Positions 1-8,724 are shown, counted from the stretch's first letter. The stretch is DNA of 64,000 nucleotides from Phycisphaeraceae bacterium (GCA_028282805.1 JANQHD010000027.1:62001-126000); one strand, 5' to 3'. Translations and numbers: made by a program. The notes: a model not told the origin generated them from the letters alone.

Positions 1-230
1 TTTGACGGCGCGACCCTCGTTCTTGCGTGCTAGCCCAGCGGCGGCGGGCGCCGGATTGAGTGCAAGGGAGTACAGCACAACCGGGCGGCTGGTATCGAGC
101 GAGGGACGCCCCTGACTAAAAGTTGGGGGTCTTTTTTTGCGCCCCCCAAGCCGGACCGAAGCGCAGCGCAGGTCCGGATACGCGCACCCGTCCCGAATGC
201 AACCGCCCGCACCGGGGTTGCAACGCCGCG
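1..230. other. intergenic, no gene recognised
   Basis: I see no supported gene here. The plus strand opens with a short reading frame ending in TAG at about 31-33 that could be the last codons of a gene outside the window, but there is too little to judge. Two hairpins are visible. One has TTGGGGG at 123-129 against CCCCCAA at 143-149. The other has CCGGACC at 151-157 against GGTCCGG at 171-177. They lie downstream of the sulfatase on the minus strand and may end its transcript, although neither is followed by a clean T run on that strand. Confidence 0.4.
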
Positions 231-1637
231 CTATGGCCCGTCCGCCTCGCACGACGCCCGCCACTCGGCGAGCTGCGCCCTCATCCGCTCGACACGCCGC
301 GGATGTTTGGCGGCGATGTTGGTCGTCTCGCCCGGGTCGGCGACCAGGTCGTACAGCTCCCACTCGGTCAGCGGCGCTTGGCCGTTGTCGCTGCGCGGGC
401 GCTTGTGGGCCGTGTTGTGCACGAGCTTGTATTTGCCGTCGTGCAGCGCCGCTTGCGATGCGAAACGGAACCCGATCGGTTGCGGGCGCTCGGTCATCCG
501 GCCTTCGATCAAGGGCATCAGGCTCACGCCGTCGATCGGCCGGCCCGGCGCGGGCGTCGCGCCGACCGCTTCGAGCACCGTCGGGAAATAATCGCTGGTC
601 ACCGCGGGCAATCGCGTTGTGCGCCCTTGGGTGATTTTGGCCGGCCAAACCAACAACCCCGGCACGCGCACGCCGCCCTCGTACAGCGAACGCTTGCGCC
701 CCCGGTAAGGCCCGGCCGAGCCCCGCCGGCGGCCGTGCGCGTGCGGGTTGCCCTCCGGCCCGTTGTCCGACGCGAACCACACCATCGTGTGCCGCTCGAC
801 ACCGAGGTCTTTCAGCTGCTTGCGCAGCCGGCCGACCTGCTCGTCGAGCGCCGTGACCACCGCGTAGTAATGCTGCTGGTCTTCGCTGAACCGCGAGTAC
901 ATCGCCCGGTACCCCGGCCCGCCCACCACCGGCTCGTGCGGCGCGTGGAACCATATCACCGCGAAGAACGGCCGGTTGTCTTTCGCCGCCTTTTCGATGA
1001 ACGCCGTCGCCTTGTCCATGATGATGCGCGAGTCGCAACCGGTCAGCGGTTCGGTGACGTTGACGCCGTTGTGCCAGTACAGGTTGCGCGGGTCGAACTC
1101 TTTCGTGTGCGCGTTGGTCGGGTCGTACGGGTCCCACGTCGCCACGGCGAACTCGGTGCTGAACCACTCGTCGAAGCCGTTCATGCCCGGCGTTGAATGG
1201 TTCTTCTTCGGGTTGCGTCGTTCGCCCTTGCCCGAGTAGTCGGCGGTCATCGTGCCCAGGTGCCACTTGCCGAAGTGGCCGGTGGTATAGCCGTGCGCCT
1301 TGAGCACCTCGGCGAGGCAGACTTCGTTGGCGTGCAGGTGCCCGGCGTTGGCCGTGGGGATGCCCAGCCGGCTGGGGTGTCGGCCGGTCAGGCACGAGCC
1401 GCGCGTCGGGCTGCACACCGCCGACGCGGCGTAGAACCGGTCGAACCGCAACCCCGCGGCACTCATCGCGTCGAGGTGCGGCGTGCGCAGGTGCGGGTGG
1501 CCGTTGTAACCGGTGTCGCCCCAGCCCAGGTCGTCGGCCATGATGAGGATGACGTTCGGCTTCGGCCCCGCCGCGCACGCCGCCATCGGCCACGCGATCG
1601 CCGCCAGCACGATATAGAGCCGCAAGCTTCTGATCAT
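231..1637 (-). CDS. secreted sulfatase (arylsulfatase family)
   Basis: A 468-residue formylglycine-dependent sulfatase that hydrolyses sulfate esters, in planctomycetes typically on polysaccharides. The N-terminus is hydrophobic (residues 5-22) and ends in MAAC, so it is exported and possibly lipid-anchored. The metal-binding MADDLGWGD lies at about 33-41. The CSPTRG motif places the Cys converted to formylglycine at residue 75. HFGKWHLG and a late DNGPEG metal motif are also present, and the length is normal for the family. I chose ATG 1637 over an in-frame GTG at 1643; neither has a strong ribosome site. An anaerobic or aerobic formylglycine-generating enzyme would have to be encoded elsewhere. 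The substrate cannot be read from the sequence. Confidence 0.93.
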   Translation of the reverse strand: MIRSLRLYIVLAAIAWPMAACAAGPKPNVILIMADDLGWGDTGYNGHPHLRTPHLDAMSAAGLRFDRFYAASAVCSPTRGSCLTGRHPSRLGIPTANAGHLHANEVCLAEVLKAHGYTTGHFGKWHLGTMTADYSGKGERRNPKKNHSTPGMNGFDEWFSTEFAVATWDPYDPTNAHTKEFDPRNLYWHNGVNVTEPLTGCDSRIIMDKATAFIEKAAKDNRPFFAVIWFHAPHEPVVGGPGYRAMYSRFSEDQQHYYAVVTALDEQVGRLRKQLKDLGVERHTMVWFASDNGPEGNPHAHGRRRGSAGPYRGRKRSLYEGGVRVPGLLVWPAKITQGRTTRLPAVTSDYFPTVLEAVGATPAPGRPIDGVSLMPLIEGRMTERPQPIGFRFASQAALHDGKYKLVHNTAHKRPRSDNGQAPLTEWELYDLVADPGETTNIAAKHPRRVERMRAQLAEWRASCEADGP

Positions 1638-1772
1638 GCCCACAATGTACCAGACCCAACCCCGCCACGGCCCCGCGACGCCACGGCGACCCGACCGCCT
1701 ACCGAGACGAAATTTAACTTAAATTTCGTCTTGGGAAATGGCAAAAACGCCGTGCTAGACAGGGCAATGGGG

Positions 1773-2010
1773 TTACTCGTGGTGGTTTCGGCGGTGGTGG
1801 CGTCGGGGGGCGGAACAGGCGAGCGGCAGCAGGGCGGGCGAGTGACGCGAGTTCGGGCACCCTCGGTGCAGTTGGGCCGCTGGCGTGGTCGAAGCCGAAG
1901 TGACCGCCGAGCGTGTTGCGGTTGGCCAGCGTGACCGTGCCATCGCCGTTGAAATCGCCCACGGCCCGGCCGTCGGTTTGGCCGGAGTTCGCCCCGGTGT
2001 GTGAAGTTCG
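1773..2010 (-). pseudogene. decayed dockerin / PEP-CTERM gene end
   Basis: Read on the minus strand, about 2001-1870 encodes TGANSGQTDGRAVGDFNGDG followed by TVTLANRNTLGGHFGF. This is the calcium-loop repeat of planctomycete dockerin-type modules, which normally sits at the C-terminus of secreted proteins. It continues in the same frame into RVPELASLA, resembling the VPEPASLA start of a PEP-CTERM sorting signal. The hydrophobic stretch and basic tail (LLPLACSAPRRHHRR, then stop) are in another frame. No intact gene precedes it, because the next ORF upstream runs on the opposite strand. I read it as the 3' remnant of a lost secreted protein, broken by at least one frameshift. Confidence 0.6.
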
Positions 2011-2050
2011 AGTAAATTGCCCGTCGCCAACTGAAACAGGAGGTCAGACC

Positions 2051-2926
2051 ATGAACGCGAACGGGCGTGTGCTGTGGGTAGCTTTGGTGATCACGGGCAC
2101 CGCGATGGGCGCATACGCGTACCCCGCGGCCGAGGGTTTCGACGCCGAGGGCTCGGACGCCCGGGCGATCGAACTGGCCGACCTGACCATGCAAGCGATG
2201 GGCGGCTACGAGGCGTGGGCCGCCACGCGCTACCTCACCTGGTCGTTCGGTAACAAGCGCCACGTGTGGGACAAGCACACCGGTCGCTACCGCATGACGC
2301 GCGGCGAACTGGTCGTGCTCATGAACGTCGTCACCGGCGAAGGCAAAGCCTGGCGCAAGGGCGAACCGATCACCGACGCCGAGCAACTGGCCGGCGCGCT
2401 GCGCCAGGCCAAGGGCGCGTGGATCAACGACGGTTACTGGCTGCTCATGCCGTACAAGCTGAAGGATTCGGGCGTCACGCTCAAATACGTCGGTGAGCGT
2501 GAAACGCTCGACGGGCGCACCGCGGACGTGGTGCGGTTGACGTTCAAGCGGGTCGGCCGCACGCCGCAGAACGCGTACCACGCCTACATCGACCGCGAGT
2601 CGCGCCTGGTGCGGCAGTGGGATTTTTTCGCCAAGGCCAACAACAAGAAGCCGAACTTTCAGGGCATGTGGACCGGCTGGCGGTGGCACGGGCCGATCAA
2701 GCTCAGCAACTTCCGCGGCAAGCAACCCGGGCAGAACGATCGCATGAAGGACCTCGGCGTGTTCATCGACCTGCCCGACGCCGTGTTCGAAGACCCCGCG
2801 CCCGTTGACCTAGACGATATCGGGCAGCGCGCCGAGAACGAGAAAGAAGACACGCCCACCACACAACCCACGACCACGCAACCGGCCACGACGCAGCCCG
2901 CGACGACGCGGCCGTCGGATCAATAG
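2051..2926 (+). CDS. secreted protein of the LolA-like / DUF6503 type
   Basis: A 291-residue protein with an N-terminal signal peptide (residues 1-23, cleavage near AYAY). The body starts with a helix (AIELADLTMQAMGGYEAW) and a beta-rich region like periplasmic LolA/LolB-fold or DUF6503 proteins. The C-terminus is a low-complexity TTQPATTQP tail. ATG 2051 is supported by an AGGAGG Shine-Dalgarno about 8 bases upstream; the longer frame from 1913 runs through the dockerin remnant and is not real. The family fold suggests binding of a lipid or hydrophobic ligand, but the role is unknown. Confidence 0.8.
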   Translation: MNANGRVLWVALVITGTAMGAYAYPAAEGFDAEGSDARAIELADLTMQAMGGYEAWAATRYLTWSFGNKRHVWDKHTGRYRMTRGELVVLMNVVTGEGKAWRKGEPITDAEQLAGALRQAKGAWINDGYWLLMPYKLKDSGVTLKYVGERETLDGRTADVVRLTFKRVGRTPQNAYHAYIDRESRLVRQWDFFAKANNKKPNFQGMWTGWRWHGPIKLSNFRGKQPGQNDRMKDLGVFIDLPDAVFEDPAPVDLDDIGQRAENEKEDTPTTQPTTTQPATTQPATTRPSDQ

Positions 2927-2944
2927 CGCCTATAAAACAAGTCC

Positions 2945-3035
2945 CGTAGGGTGCGTCGAGTCCGCGAGACGCACCGCATCAAGTCCGGGCTGCGCGTGAT
3001 CGGTGGTGCGTCTCGAAGACTCGACGCACCCTACG
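2945..3035. repeat. nested inverted-repeat intergenic element
   Basis: Outer arms CGTAGGGTGCGTCGAGTC (2945-2962) and its exact reverse complement (3018-3035) enclose a second perfect pair, CGAGACGCACC (2965-2975) and GGTGCGTCTCG (3005-3015). The element lies between two convergent genes, so it could act as a bidirectional terminator. Its nested form also resembles REP/BIME-type repeats. A 14-bp piece of it (CGGTGGTGCGTCTC) recurs at 53988-54001 upstream of hisD. Confidence 0.85.
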
Positions 3036-3076
3036 CCCGGCCCGGTAGAGCGTTGCGTGTTTGATAAACAAAGCGA

Positions 3077-4156
3077 TCAGCCCAGCCGTTCGGCGGCCCA
3101 CGTGAGCAGTTGCTCGGTCTCGTCCCACCCGATGCACGCGTCGGTGATCGATTGGCCGTAGGTCATCGCGGCGGGGTCGGCGAGCTTCTGCGCGCCCTCG
3201 ACGAGGTGGCTTTCGAGCATGACGCCGATCAGCTTGCGGTCGCCGGCGGCGCGTTGCTCGACGACGCTGCGCAGCGCGACCTGTTGGTTCTCGTGCTTCT
3301 TGCCGGAGTTGGCGTGTGAGCAGTCGACCATGACCGCGTCGCTGACCCCGGCGTCAATTAGGCGCCGGCGCGCGTCTTCGATCGCTTCGGGGTGGAAGTT
3401 GCTGGTGCCGCCGCCGCCGCGCAGTATGACGTGGCCGAGGGGGTTGCCCTTGGTTTTGACGATGGCCGCTTGGCCTTCGAGGTCGACGCCGAGGAACGCG
3501 TGCGACGACTGCGCCGACACCATCGCGTCGATCGCCACCTGCAGGTCGCCGGTGGTCGAGTTCTTGTAGCCCACGGGCATCGACAGGCCGCTGGCCATCT
3601 GGCGGTGGGTCTGGCTCTCGGTGGTGCGTGCGCCGATCGAGCTCCAGGTGATCAGGTCGTCGATGTACTGCGGGGTGATGGGGTCGAGCATCTCCGTGGC
3701 CGCGGGCAGGCCCATGGCGTTGATCGCCAGCAGCAGGCGGCGGGCGATGGTCAGGCCTTCCTCGATGTCGAAGGAGCCGTTGAGGTGCGGGTCGTTGATC
3801 AGGCCCTTCCAGCCGATCGTGGTGCGCGGCTTCTCGAAGTACACACGCATCACCACTTCCAGCCGGTCGGCCACCTTCTTGCGCAGCTGCGCCAAACGCT
3901 CGGCGTATTCCAGCGCGGCGGCCTCGTCGTGGATCGAACACGGCCCCACGATCACCAGCAGCCGGTCGTCCTGCCCGTCGAGGATGTTCGCGATGGCGTG
4001 GCGCCCGTCGATCACCGTGCGGCTCACCGCGTCGCTGGTTCGCAGGCGCAGGTGCAGCACGGCCGGGCTGACCAGCGAAACGATCCGCTCGACGTGCAGG
4101 TTGCTGAGCGGTTGGCCGGTCGTCGTGTTGTTCGGGTCGGTGGTCATGGCGCCCAT
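3077..4156 (-). CDS. aroG: 3-deoxy-7-phosphoheptulonate synthase (class I, AroG type)
   Basis: A 359-residue cytoplasmic enzyme condensing phosphoenolpyruvate with erythrose 4-phosphate, the first step of the shikimate pathway. Family signatures are clear: LLVIVGPCSIHD at about 66-77, MRVYFEKPRTTIGWKGLINDP, IGARTTESQTHRQMASGLS, VGYKNSTTG, and DCSHANSGKKHENQ. Length fits AroF/G/H enzymes with an N-terminal regulatory extension. Start 4156 has GGAG about 10 bases upstream; a second ATG at 4147 is also possible. Which aromatic amino acid inhibits it cannot be read reliably. Confidence 0.95.
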   Translation of the reverse strand: MGAMTTDPNNTTTGQPLSNLHVERIVSLVSPAVLHLRLRTSDAVSRTVIDGRHAIANILDGQDDRLLVIVGPCSIHDEAAALEYAERLAQLRKKVADRLEVVMRVYFEKPRTTIGWKGLINDPHLNGSFDIEEGLTIARRLLLAINAMGLPAATEMLDPITPQYIDDLITWSSIGARTTESQTHRQMASGLSMPVGYKNSTTGDLQVAIDAMVSAQSSHAFLGVDLEGQAAIVKTKGNPLGHVILRGGGGTSNFHPEAIEDARRRLIDAGVSDAVMVDCSHANSGKKHENQQVALRSVVEQRAAGDRKLIGVMLESHLVEGAQKLADPAAMTYGQSITDACIGWDETEQLLTWAAERLG

Positions 4157-4323
4157 TTCACTGCTTCTCCCGCTGCCAAAGGCCGAGCATGTTGGCGAAA
4201 ATGCGGCCCGACCGCAAGTCGCGGCGGGTTAACCCTCGATTCCGCTTTTTTTCGGGCCACGCTGCACAGATCGGCCCGCCGCGCACGTAGTACCCATAGA
4301 ACCGTTCAGCACACGGAGCCGGC

Positions 4324-4806
4324 ATGCGGCACACGATCGAAACGGTCTACCGGCAACACCGGCGCGGGCTTTTCGCGCTGGCGTTGTCGATCACCCGGCG
4401 GCCGGCGGCGGCGGAAGACGCGGTGCACGACGCGGTGGTGCGGCTGTGCCACGGCAGCCACCGCATCGCCGGCGACCCGGTGCCGTACGTGTACGCCGCG
4501 GTGCGCAACGCGGCGATTGACCGGCTGCGCCGCGCCCAGCGGCCGACGCCCCGCGAGCTGTCGATGTTCAACGGCGCGCCGCCCGACCCGGCCGCGGCCG
4601 CGATCGACGCCGAGCAGCGCGACCGTTTGCAACGCGCCGTCGAGGCGCTGCCCGACGAACAGCGACAGGTCGTGGTCATGAAAACCTACGCCGGCCTGAC
4701 CTTTCAGCAGGCCGCCGAGGTGCTCGGCGAGCCGGTCAACACGGTCTCGTCGCGTTACTACCGGGCGCTGGAGCGTTTGAAGCAAGCGATGGAGGAAACG
4801 CCATGA
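4324..4806 (+). CDS. ECF-type RNA polymerase sigma factor
   Basis: A 160-residue sigma-70 family regulator with only regions 2 and 4. Region 2 spans about 1-65 (VYRQHRRGLFALALSIT, then DAVHDAVVRLC). Region 4 spans about 98-155 (ALPDEQRQVVVMKTYAGLTF, QQAAEVLGEPVNTVSSR, YYRALERLKQAM), containing the helix-turn-helix. ATG 4324 has GGAG a few bases upstream. Its stop overlaps the start of the next gene (ATGA), so it is co-transcribed with the membrane protein and PDZ protein downstream. That arrangement suggests control by the neighbour acting as anti-sigma factor, which is inference. Confidence 0.9.
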   Translation: MRHTIETVYRQHRRGLFALALSITRRPAAAEDAVHDAVVRLCHGSHRIAGDPVPYVYAAVRNAAIDRLRRAQRPTPRELSMFNGAPPDPAAAAIDAEQRDRLQRAVEALPDEQRQVVVMKTYAGLTFQQAAEVLGEPVNTVSSRYYRALERLKQAMEETP

Positions 4807-5243
4807 ACACGCACGAAAACGACCCGCTCGAACAGGCGATCGCCGACCTGCCCTGGCGGCAGCCGCCGGGGGTGCTCGATGCGCGTGTGCAACAGGCGCT
4901 AAGCCGCAAGCGATTTGGGTTCGCCGCGGTGGTGGCGGCGGCGTGCGTGGGGTTGGTCGCGGGCTTCGGCGTGGCGTGGGGGGTGTTGCCCGGCGGTGGC
5001 GCTGAGCCACAAGTGGCCCAAAATAATCCGCCCGCGTTCAACGAAGAACTGGCGTACCAGCAGACGCTCACCTACGAACCGGTCGCGGTGGGCACGGTGC
5101 GCATCGACGGCGCGCCGCCGATGACGCTCGTGCGCCAGCCGACGATCGAGCGCCGCGCCTGGTACGACGCGGAGTCCGGCGGCACGTACGAGGTCACGCA
5201 ACCCCAAAGCCGGTACCTGCTCGTGAACGACGGGCCTTATTGA
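4803..5243 (+). CDS. single-pass membrane protein, candidate anti-sigma factor
   Basis: A 146-residue protein. The short N-terminal cytoplasmic part (about 1-38) contains EQAIADLPWRQPPGVLDARV, a pattern seen in small zinc-free anti-sigma proteins. One transmembrane helix follows (about 40-62), then an outer domain of about 80 residues with no recognised motif. Its start codon overlaps the sigma gene stop by 4 bases, indicating translational coupling. The anti-sigma role is inferred from position and topology; no HxxxCxxC zinc motif is present. Confidence 0.6.
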   Translation: MNTHENDPLEQAIADLPWRQPPGVLDARVQQALSRKRFGFAAVVAAACVGLVAGFGVAWGVLPGGGAEPQVAQNNPPAFNEELAYQQTLTYEPVAVGTVRIDGAPPMTLVRQPTIERRAWYDAESGGTYEVTQPQSRYLLVNDGPY

Positions 5244-5289
5244 ACTTCACCCGAACGATCGCGTGACTGCCACGCAAGGAGGATCGACC

Positions 5290-6306
5290 ATGTTCCGAAT
5301 CGCAACCCGCATCGTGTTGGCCGGCGCCTGCCTGTGTGCGCCCGCGTGGGCGGAAGACGGGCCGGCCGTGTATACCACAACCACCGCCCCCAAGGATGTC
5401 GCCGAGCACCGGGTGCGGGTCAGGGCCACCCCCGTGTTGCGCCAGCCGAAGGTCGAGCCGTCGACCTTGGTGCTTGCCAGTTCGATCAAGGCGGCGCCGG
5501 CGCGCACGTTCCTCGGCGTGCACGTGTCCAACGCGCCGGCCGCGTTGACCAAGCAGCTCGAGCTGCCCGACGGGTTCGGCCTGGTCGTCGACCACGTCAC
5601 GCCCGACAGCCCCGCGGCCAAAGCCGGGCTCGAACAAAACGAGCTGCTCTACATGTTCGAAGACCAGTACCTGGTCAACGCACCGCAGCTGGCGACGCTC
5701 GTCCGCTCGAAGAACGCCGGCGACCAAATCGAGCTGACCGTCATCCGCAAGGCCAAGCAACACAAGCTGACCGTCACCCTCACCGAGCCGCCGAAGGGCC
5801 TGCCCACGCGGAGGCCGATCCACCTCGACCTGGTGCCGCCGCAACGGTTCAACACCACGCCCCGGCTCCAGCACGATGCCGAGCAACTGCACCAGCACAT
5901 CCGGGACCACATCGACCAGCACGGCGGCATCGACGAGGAACACCTCAATAAGCTGACCCAACGTCTGGCCGAGCAGGCGCAGCGCAACGCGCAGGCGCGG
6001 GTGCCGGCCGACGCGAAGCTCACGCCGATCGTCAACACCGTGGCCACCATGGCGTGGTCCGATGGCGAGCACCACATCAAGGTCCACGACCACAACGGCG
6101 TCGAAACCCTTACCGTCAGCGACAAAGCCGGCGCCACGCTGTACGACGGCCCCATGCCCACCGACGACGCCGACCCGGCGATCCCCGACGAGGTCCGCGA
6201 GAAGGTCAACAAGTTCCTCGCCAACCGCACGAAGCTGCGTGTGATCACGACCACCCCGCACAAGGTCGCGCCCATCACCGAGGCCGAGCCGGTCGAGCGC
6301 GAATAA
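5290..6306 (+). CDS. secreted PDZ-domain protein
   Basis: A 338-residue exported protein with a signal peptide at 1-19 (ending AWAED). A PDZ domain covers about 75-165 (TFLGVHVSNAP, GFGLVVDHVTPDSPAAKAGL, GDQIELTVIRKAKQHKLTV), as in HtrA/DegP-like proteins, but there is no protease domain. The rest is rich in charged residues and may be helical (HQHIRDHIDQHGG). ATG 5290 is supported by AAGGAGGA 6 bases upstream; the GTG at 5263 lies before that site. It is the third gene of the sigma operon, so it may be the envelope effector or sensor of that system (inference). Confidence 0.8.
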   Translation: MFRIATRIVLAGACLCAPAWAEDGPAVYTTTTAPKDVAEHRVRVRATPVLRQPKVEPSTLVLASSIKAAPARTFLGVHVSNAPAALTKQLELPDGFGLVVDHVTPDSPAAKAGLEQNELLYMFEDQYLVNAPQLATLVRSKNAGDQIELTVIRKAKQHKLTVTLTEPPKGLPTRRPIHLDLVPPQRFNTTPRLQHDAEQLHQHIRDHIDQHGGIDEEHLNKLTQRLAEQAQRNAQARVPADAKLTPIVNTVATMAWSDGEHHIKVHDHNGVETLTVSDKAGATLYDGPMPTDDADPAIPDEVREKVNKFLANRTKLRVITTTPHKVAPITEAEPVERE

Positions 6307-6385
6307 ACGGTCGCCGCCCACCCCTCTCCCGCCGGGAGAGGGTGCCGAGCGCCGCGAGGCGGGTGAGGGGGTGTTCGGCGCGCCG
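6307..6385. repeat. GC-rich intergenic hairpin (CCCTCTCCC type)
   Basis: The segment holds CCCTCTCCC-GCC-GGGAGAGGG at about 6323-6343 followed by a partly complementary GGCGGGTGAGGGGGTG at about 6359-6374. It lies between two convergent genes and can serve as a bidirectional terminator. Repeats of this composition occur between genes in many GC-rich bacteria. Confidence 0.6.
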
Positions 6386-6395
6386 CCTTGCTCGC

Positions 6396-7463
6396 TCAGC
6401 GCCGCCCCAGCGCCGCGGTTTCGAGCCACTCGGCGACCGCGTGGGCCGTTGGTTCTTCGTCCCACGCCCACAGGTGCGTGATGCGCTCGTCGCCTTGTGC
6501 GTCGCGATGCACAAGGCTCACGCCGAACTCGGCGGGCGTCTTGCCGTGCGGGGCCTTCTCTTTTTTCGCGCCGCTGTCGACGCCGAGCACGGCGTTCAGG
6601 TCGATCACGCGCCGCTGCGCATTGCCGTGGCCGGCGGGCACGGTCAGCGTGTCGGCGGTGCGGTCGACGACCAGGTCGTACACGCCCATGCGCCGCCGCA
6701 GGTAACGCGCGACGGGCAGGCCCAGCGTCAACCCGCCGATCACCGACCACGCCACCGCCATCACCTCGATCGGCGGGTTGAAGCCCCAACCGAAACCCAC
6801 CACGAACACGCCCACGAACGAACCGCCGCCCAGGCCCACGAACGCCGCGCCCGGCGCCCACTTGGTGTCGGTGCACAGCCGGTCGACCCGGCCGTCGGTC
6901 TTGATCGGCAGCGTGACCGGCCCGTCGGCCTTGTCTTTGATGAACAGCGTCGCGACGCCGCCGACGATCACCGCCCACGAGCCGAGCATGATCAGGTTGA
7001 ACGGCGTGAGAAACATGGCGATGAACAGATCCTGCCCCTGCAACCCGACGATCAGCACCGCGTCGGCCGGGTCGTCGGGGTTGTAATACACCGGCACGCG
7101 CTCGCCGACGGCGAACCGGTCGACGATGCGCTGCGCATCGCGTTTGGCGTTGGAGCCCATGATCTCGTAGCGCACCTGTTCGCTGGTGTGTTTAAAGCCG
7201 CCGACCGTGTACTCGAACGCGACGCGGGGCTTGTACGACGTGTCTTCGCCGCTGCCGCTGACGGCGACCTCGCTCACGGTCACTACCCCCTCGGTCGTCG
7301 GGTAGTCGACGGCGCGCAGCTGGTTGAGCGCGGCACGCAGCGTCATGTTGTCGAAAAACAGCGTGCCCGCCGACCAGCCGCCGACCCACACGACGGCGAA
7401 CAGCACCGCGCCGCAGCCGAGGCGCTCACCCTTGCCCAACTTGCGTGCCAGGCGTCGAACCAT
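6396..7463 (-). CDS. DUF3592 membrane protein
   Basis: A 355-residue integral membrane protein. It has an N-terminal helix (about 17-37) and then a soluble region typical of DUF3592, with TEGVVTVSEV, VAFEYTVGG and VPVYYNPDDPADAVL at about 58-138. Two further helices follow at about 146-166 and 205-245 (FVGVFVVGFGWGFNPPIEVM). The C-terminal soluble part ends in a tryptophan-rich segment. Function of the family is unknown. It is not in an obvious operon: its start lies only 6 bases from the end of the cinA gene, which is transcribed in the same direction. Confidence 0.8.
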   Translation of the reverse strand: MVRRLARKLGKGERLGCGAVLFAVVWVGGWSAGTLFFDNMTLRAALNQLRAVDYPTTEGVVTVSEVAVSGSGEDTSYKPRVAFEYTVGGFKHTSEQVRYEIMGSNAKRDAQRIVDRFAVGERVPVYYNPDDPADAVLIVGLQGQDLFIAMFLTPFNLIMLGSWAVIVGGVATLFIKDKADGPVTLPIKTDGRVDRLCTDTKWAPGAAFVGLGGGSFVGVFVVGFGWGFNPPIEVMAVAWSVIGGLTLGLPVARYLRRRMGVYDLVVDRTADTLTVPAGHGNAQRRVIDLNAVLGVDSGAKKEKAPHGKTPAEFGVSLVHRDAQGDERITHLWAWDEEPTAHAVAEWLETAALGRR

Positions 7464-7469
7464 GACGTA

Positions 7470-8708
7470 TCAACCCCCGATCAATTGTAGGCGCAACAGG
7501 TTCAGCGCGCTCAGCGACGCCCGCTGGCGGATCGCCGCCCGGTCGCCCGGCAGGCAGCGGTGGTGCGTCTGCGTTTCCGTGTGGCGCGACGCCAGGCCGA
7601 GCCACACCGTGCCCACGGGCTTTTCGTCCGTGCCCCCGGTCGGGCCCGCGATGCCCGTGACCGACAGCGCGTAGTCGGCCCCGCTTTTTTCGAGCGCGCC
7701 CTCGGCCATCGTCCGCGCGACCGGCTTGCTGACCGCGCCGTGCTGTTCGATGAGTTCCGGCCGCACGCCGAGCTGGTGCGATTTCATGTCGTTCGAATAC
7801 GTCACCCAACCGCCCGCGTACCAGTCGCTCGAGCCCGCCGTGGCCGTGAGCATCTGCCCGATCATGCCCCCCGTGCAGCTCTCGGCGGTGGCGAGTTTCT
7901 CGCCGCGCGCTTTCAGTAGTGCGCCCAACACCTCGGCCAACGTTTCGTCGTCGCGCCCGTACACCAGGTCGCCGAGCGCGTCGCGCACCGCGGCCACCGT
8001 CGCGCCGAGCCGGCGCTGCGCCTCGTCGGCGTCGTCGAACGCGCTGCGCACGCGCACCGACACCACGCCCTCGGCCACGGTCGTGCCCACCAGCGGGTTG
8101 CGGTCGCGCTCGGCCAAGCCGCCCAGCAAGGCCGCGACGTCCGATTCGCCCTTGCCGAACGTGTTCAGCTTCGTGGCGCGTATCACGCGCCCGCCGCCGG
8201 CGGTCAGCGTGGGCTTGACGTGCTTGAGCCAGATCGCCTTCATCTCCCACGGCACGCCGGGCATCACCCACACATCCGTGTTGTTTAGTTTGGCGTGTAT
8301 GCCGGGGGCCGTGCCGGGCGGGTCGCTGAGCAGCGCCGCGTCGGCCGGCCGCATGGCCTGCACGCGGTTGCGTGCGTGCATGGTTCGGTTGCGCGCGGCG
8401 AAAAAACGCTCGATGTGTGCGACGGCTTGCGCATCTTCTATCAGCCCGCAGCCCATCGCGTCCGCCAGCGCGAACCGCGTCAGGTCGTCGTCGGTCGGCC
8501 CGAGCCCGCCGGTGACCAGCACGAGCTCCGCCCGCTCGCACGCGCGCCGCAGGGCCTCGGCGATGTCCGCCCGCTCGTCGGCCACGGTTTCGTGGCAGCG
8601 CGTCATCACGCCGAGTTCGGCGAGCTGCGCACTGAGGTACGCGCCGTTGGTGTCGACCGTCTGCCCGAGCACCAGCTCGTCGCCGATGGAAATGATGACC
8701 GCGTGCAT
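7470..8708 (-). CDS. cinA: CinA family nicotinamide mononucleotide deamidase / damage-inducible protein
   Basis: A 412-residue two-domain protein of normal length. The N-terminal molybdopterin-binding-like (COG1058) domain shows AVIISIGDELVLGQTVDTNG at 3-22 and LVTGGLGPTDDDLTRFALAD. The C-terminal PncC domain (about 255-405) has LATAESCTGGMIGQMLT, SDWYAGGWVTYSNDMK, and ALSVTGIAGPTGGTDEKPVG. The PncC domain deamidates nicotinamide mononucleotide to nicotinate mononucleotide in pyridine nucleotide recycling. The gene precedes the DUF3592 gene on the same strand. Confidence 0.95.
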   Translation of the reverse strand: MHAVIISIGDELVLGQTVDTNGAYLSAQLAELGVMTRCHETVADERADIAEALRRACERAELVLVTGGLGPTDDDLTRFALADAMGCGLIEDAQAVAHIERFFAARNRTMHARNRVQAMRPADAALLSDPPGTAPGIHAKLNNTDVWVMPGVPWEMKAIWLKHVKPTLTAGGGRVIRATKLNTFGKGESDVAALLGGLAERDRNPLVGTTVAEGVVSVRVRSAFDDADEAQRRLGATVAAVRDALGDLVYGRDDETLAEVLGALLKARGEKLATAESCTGGMIGQMLTATAGSSDWYAGGWVTYSNDMKSHQLGVRPELIEQHGAVSKPVARTMAEGALEKSGADYALSVTGIAGPTGGTDEKPVGTVWLGLASRHTETQTHHRCLPGDRAAIRQRASLSALNLLRLQLIGG

Positions 8709-8724
8709 GGGTGGATTGTACCGC

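Noticed and set aside
5194..6978. 594-codon open frame on the minus strand
   Set aside because: It runs antisense to the PDZ gene and through an intergenic hairpin; its translation is Arg/Asp/Val-rich without motifs, as expected for a shadow frame in GC-rich DNA.
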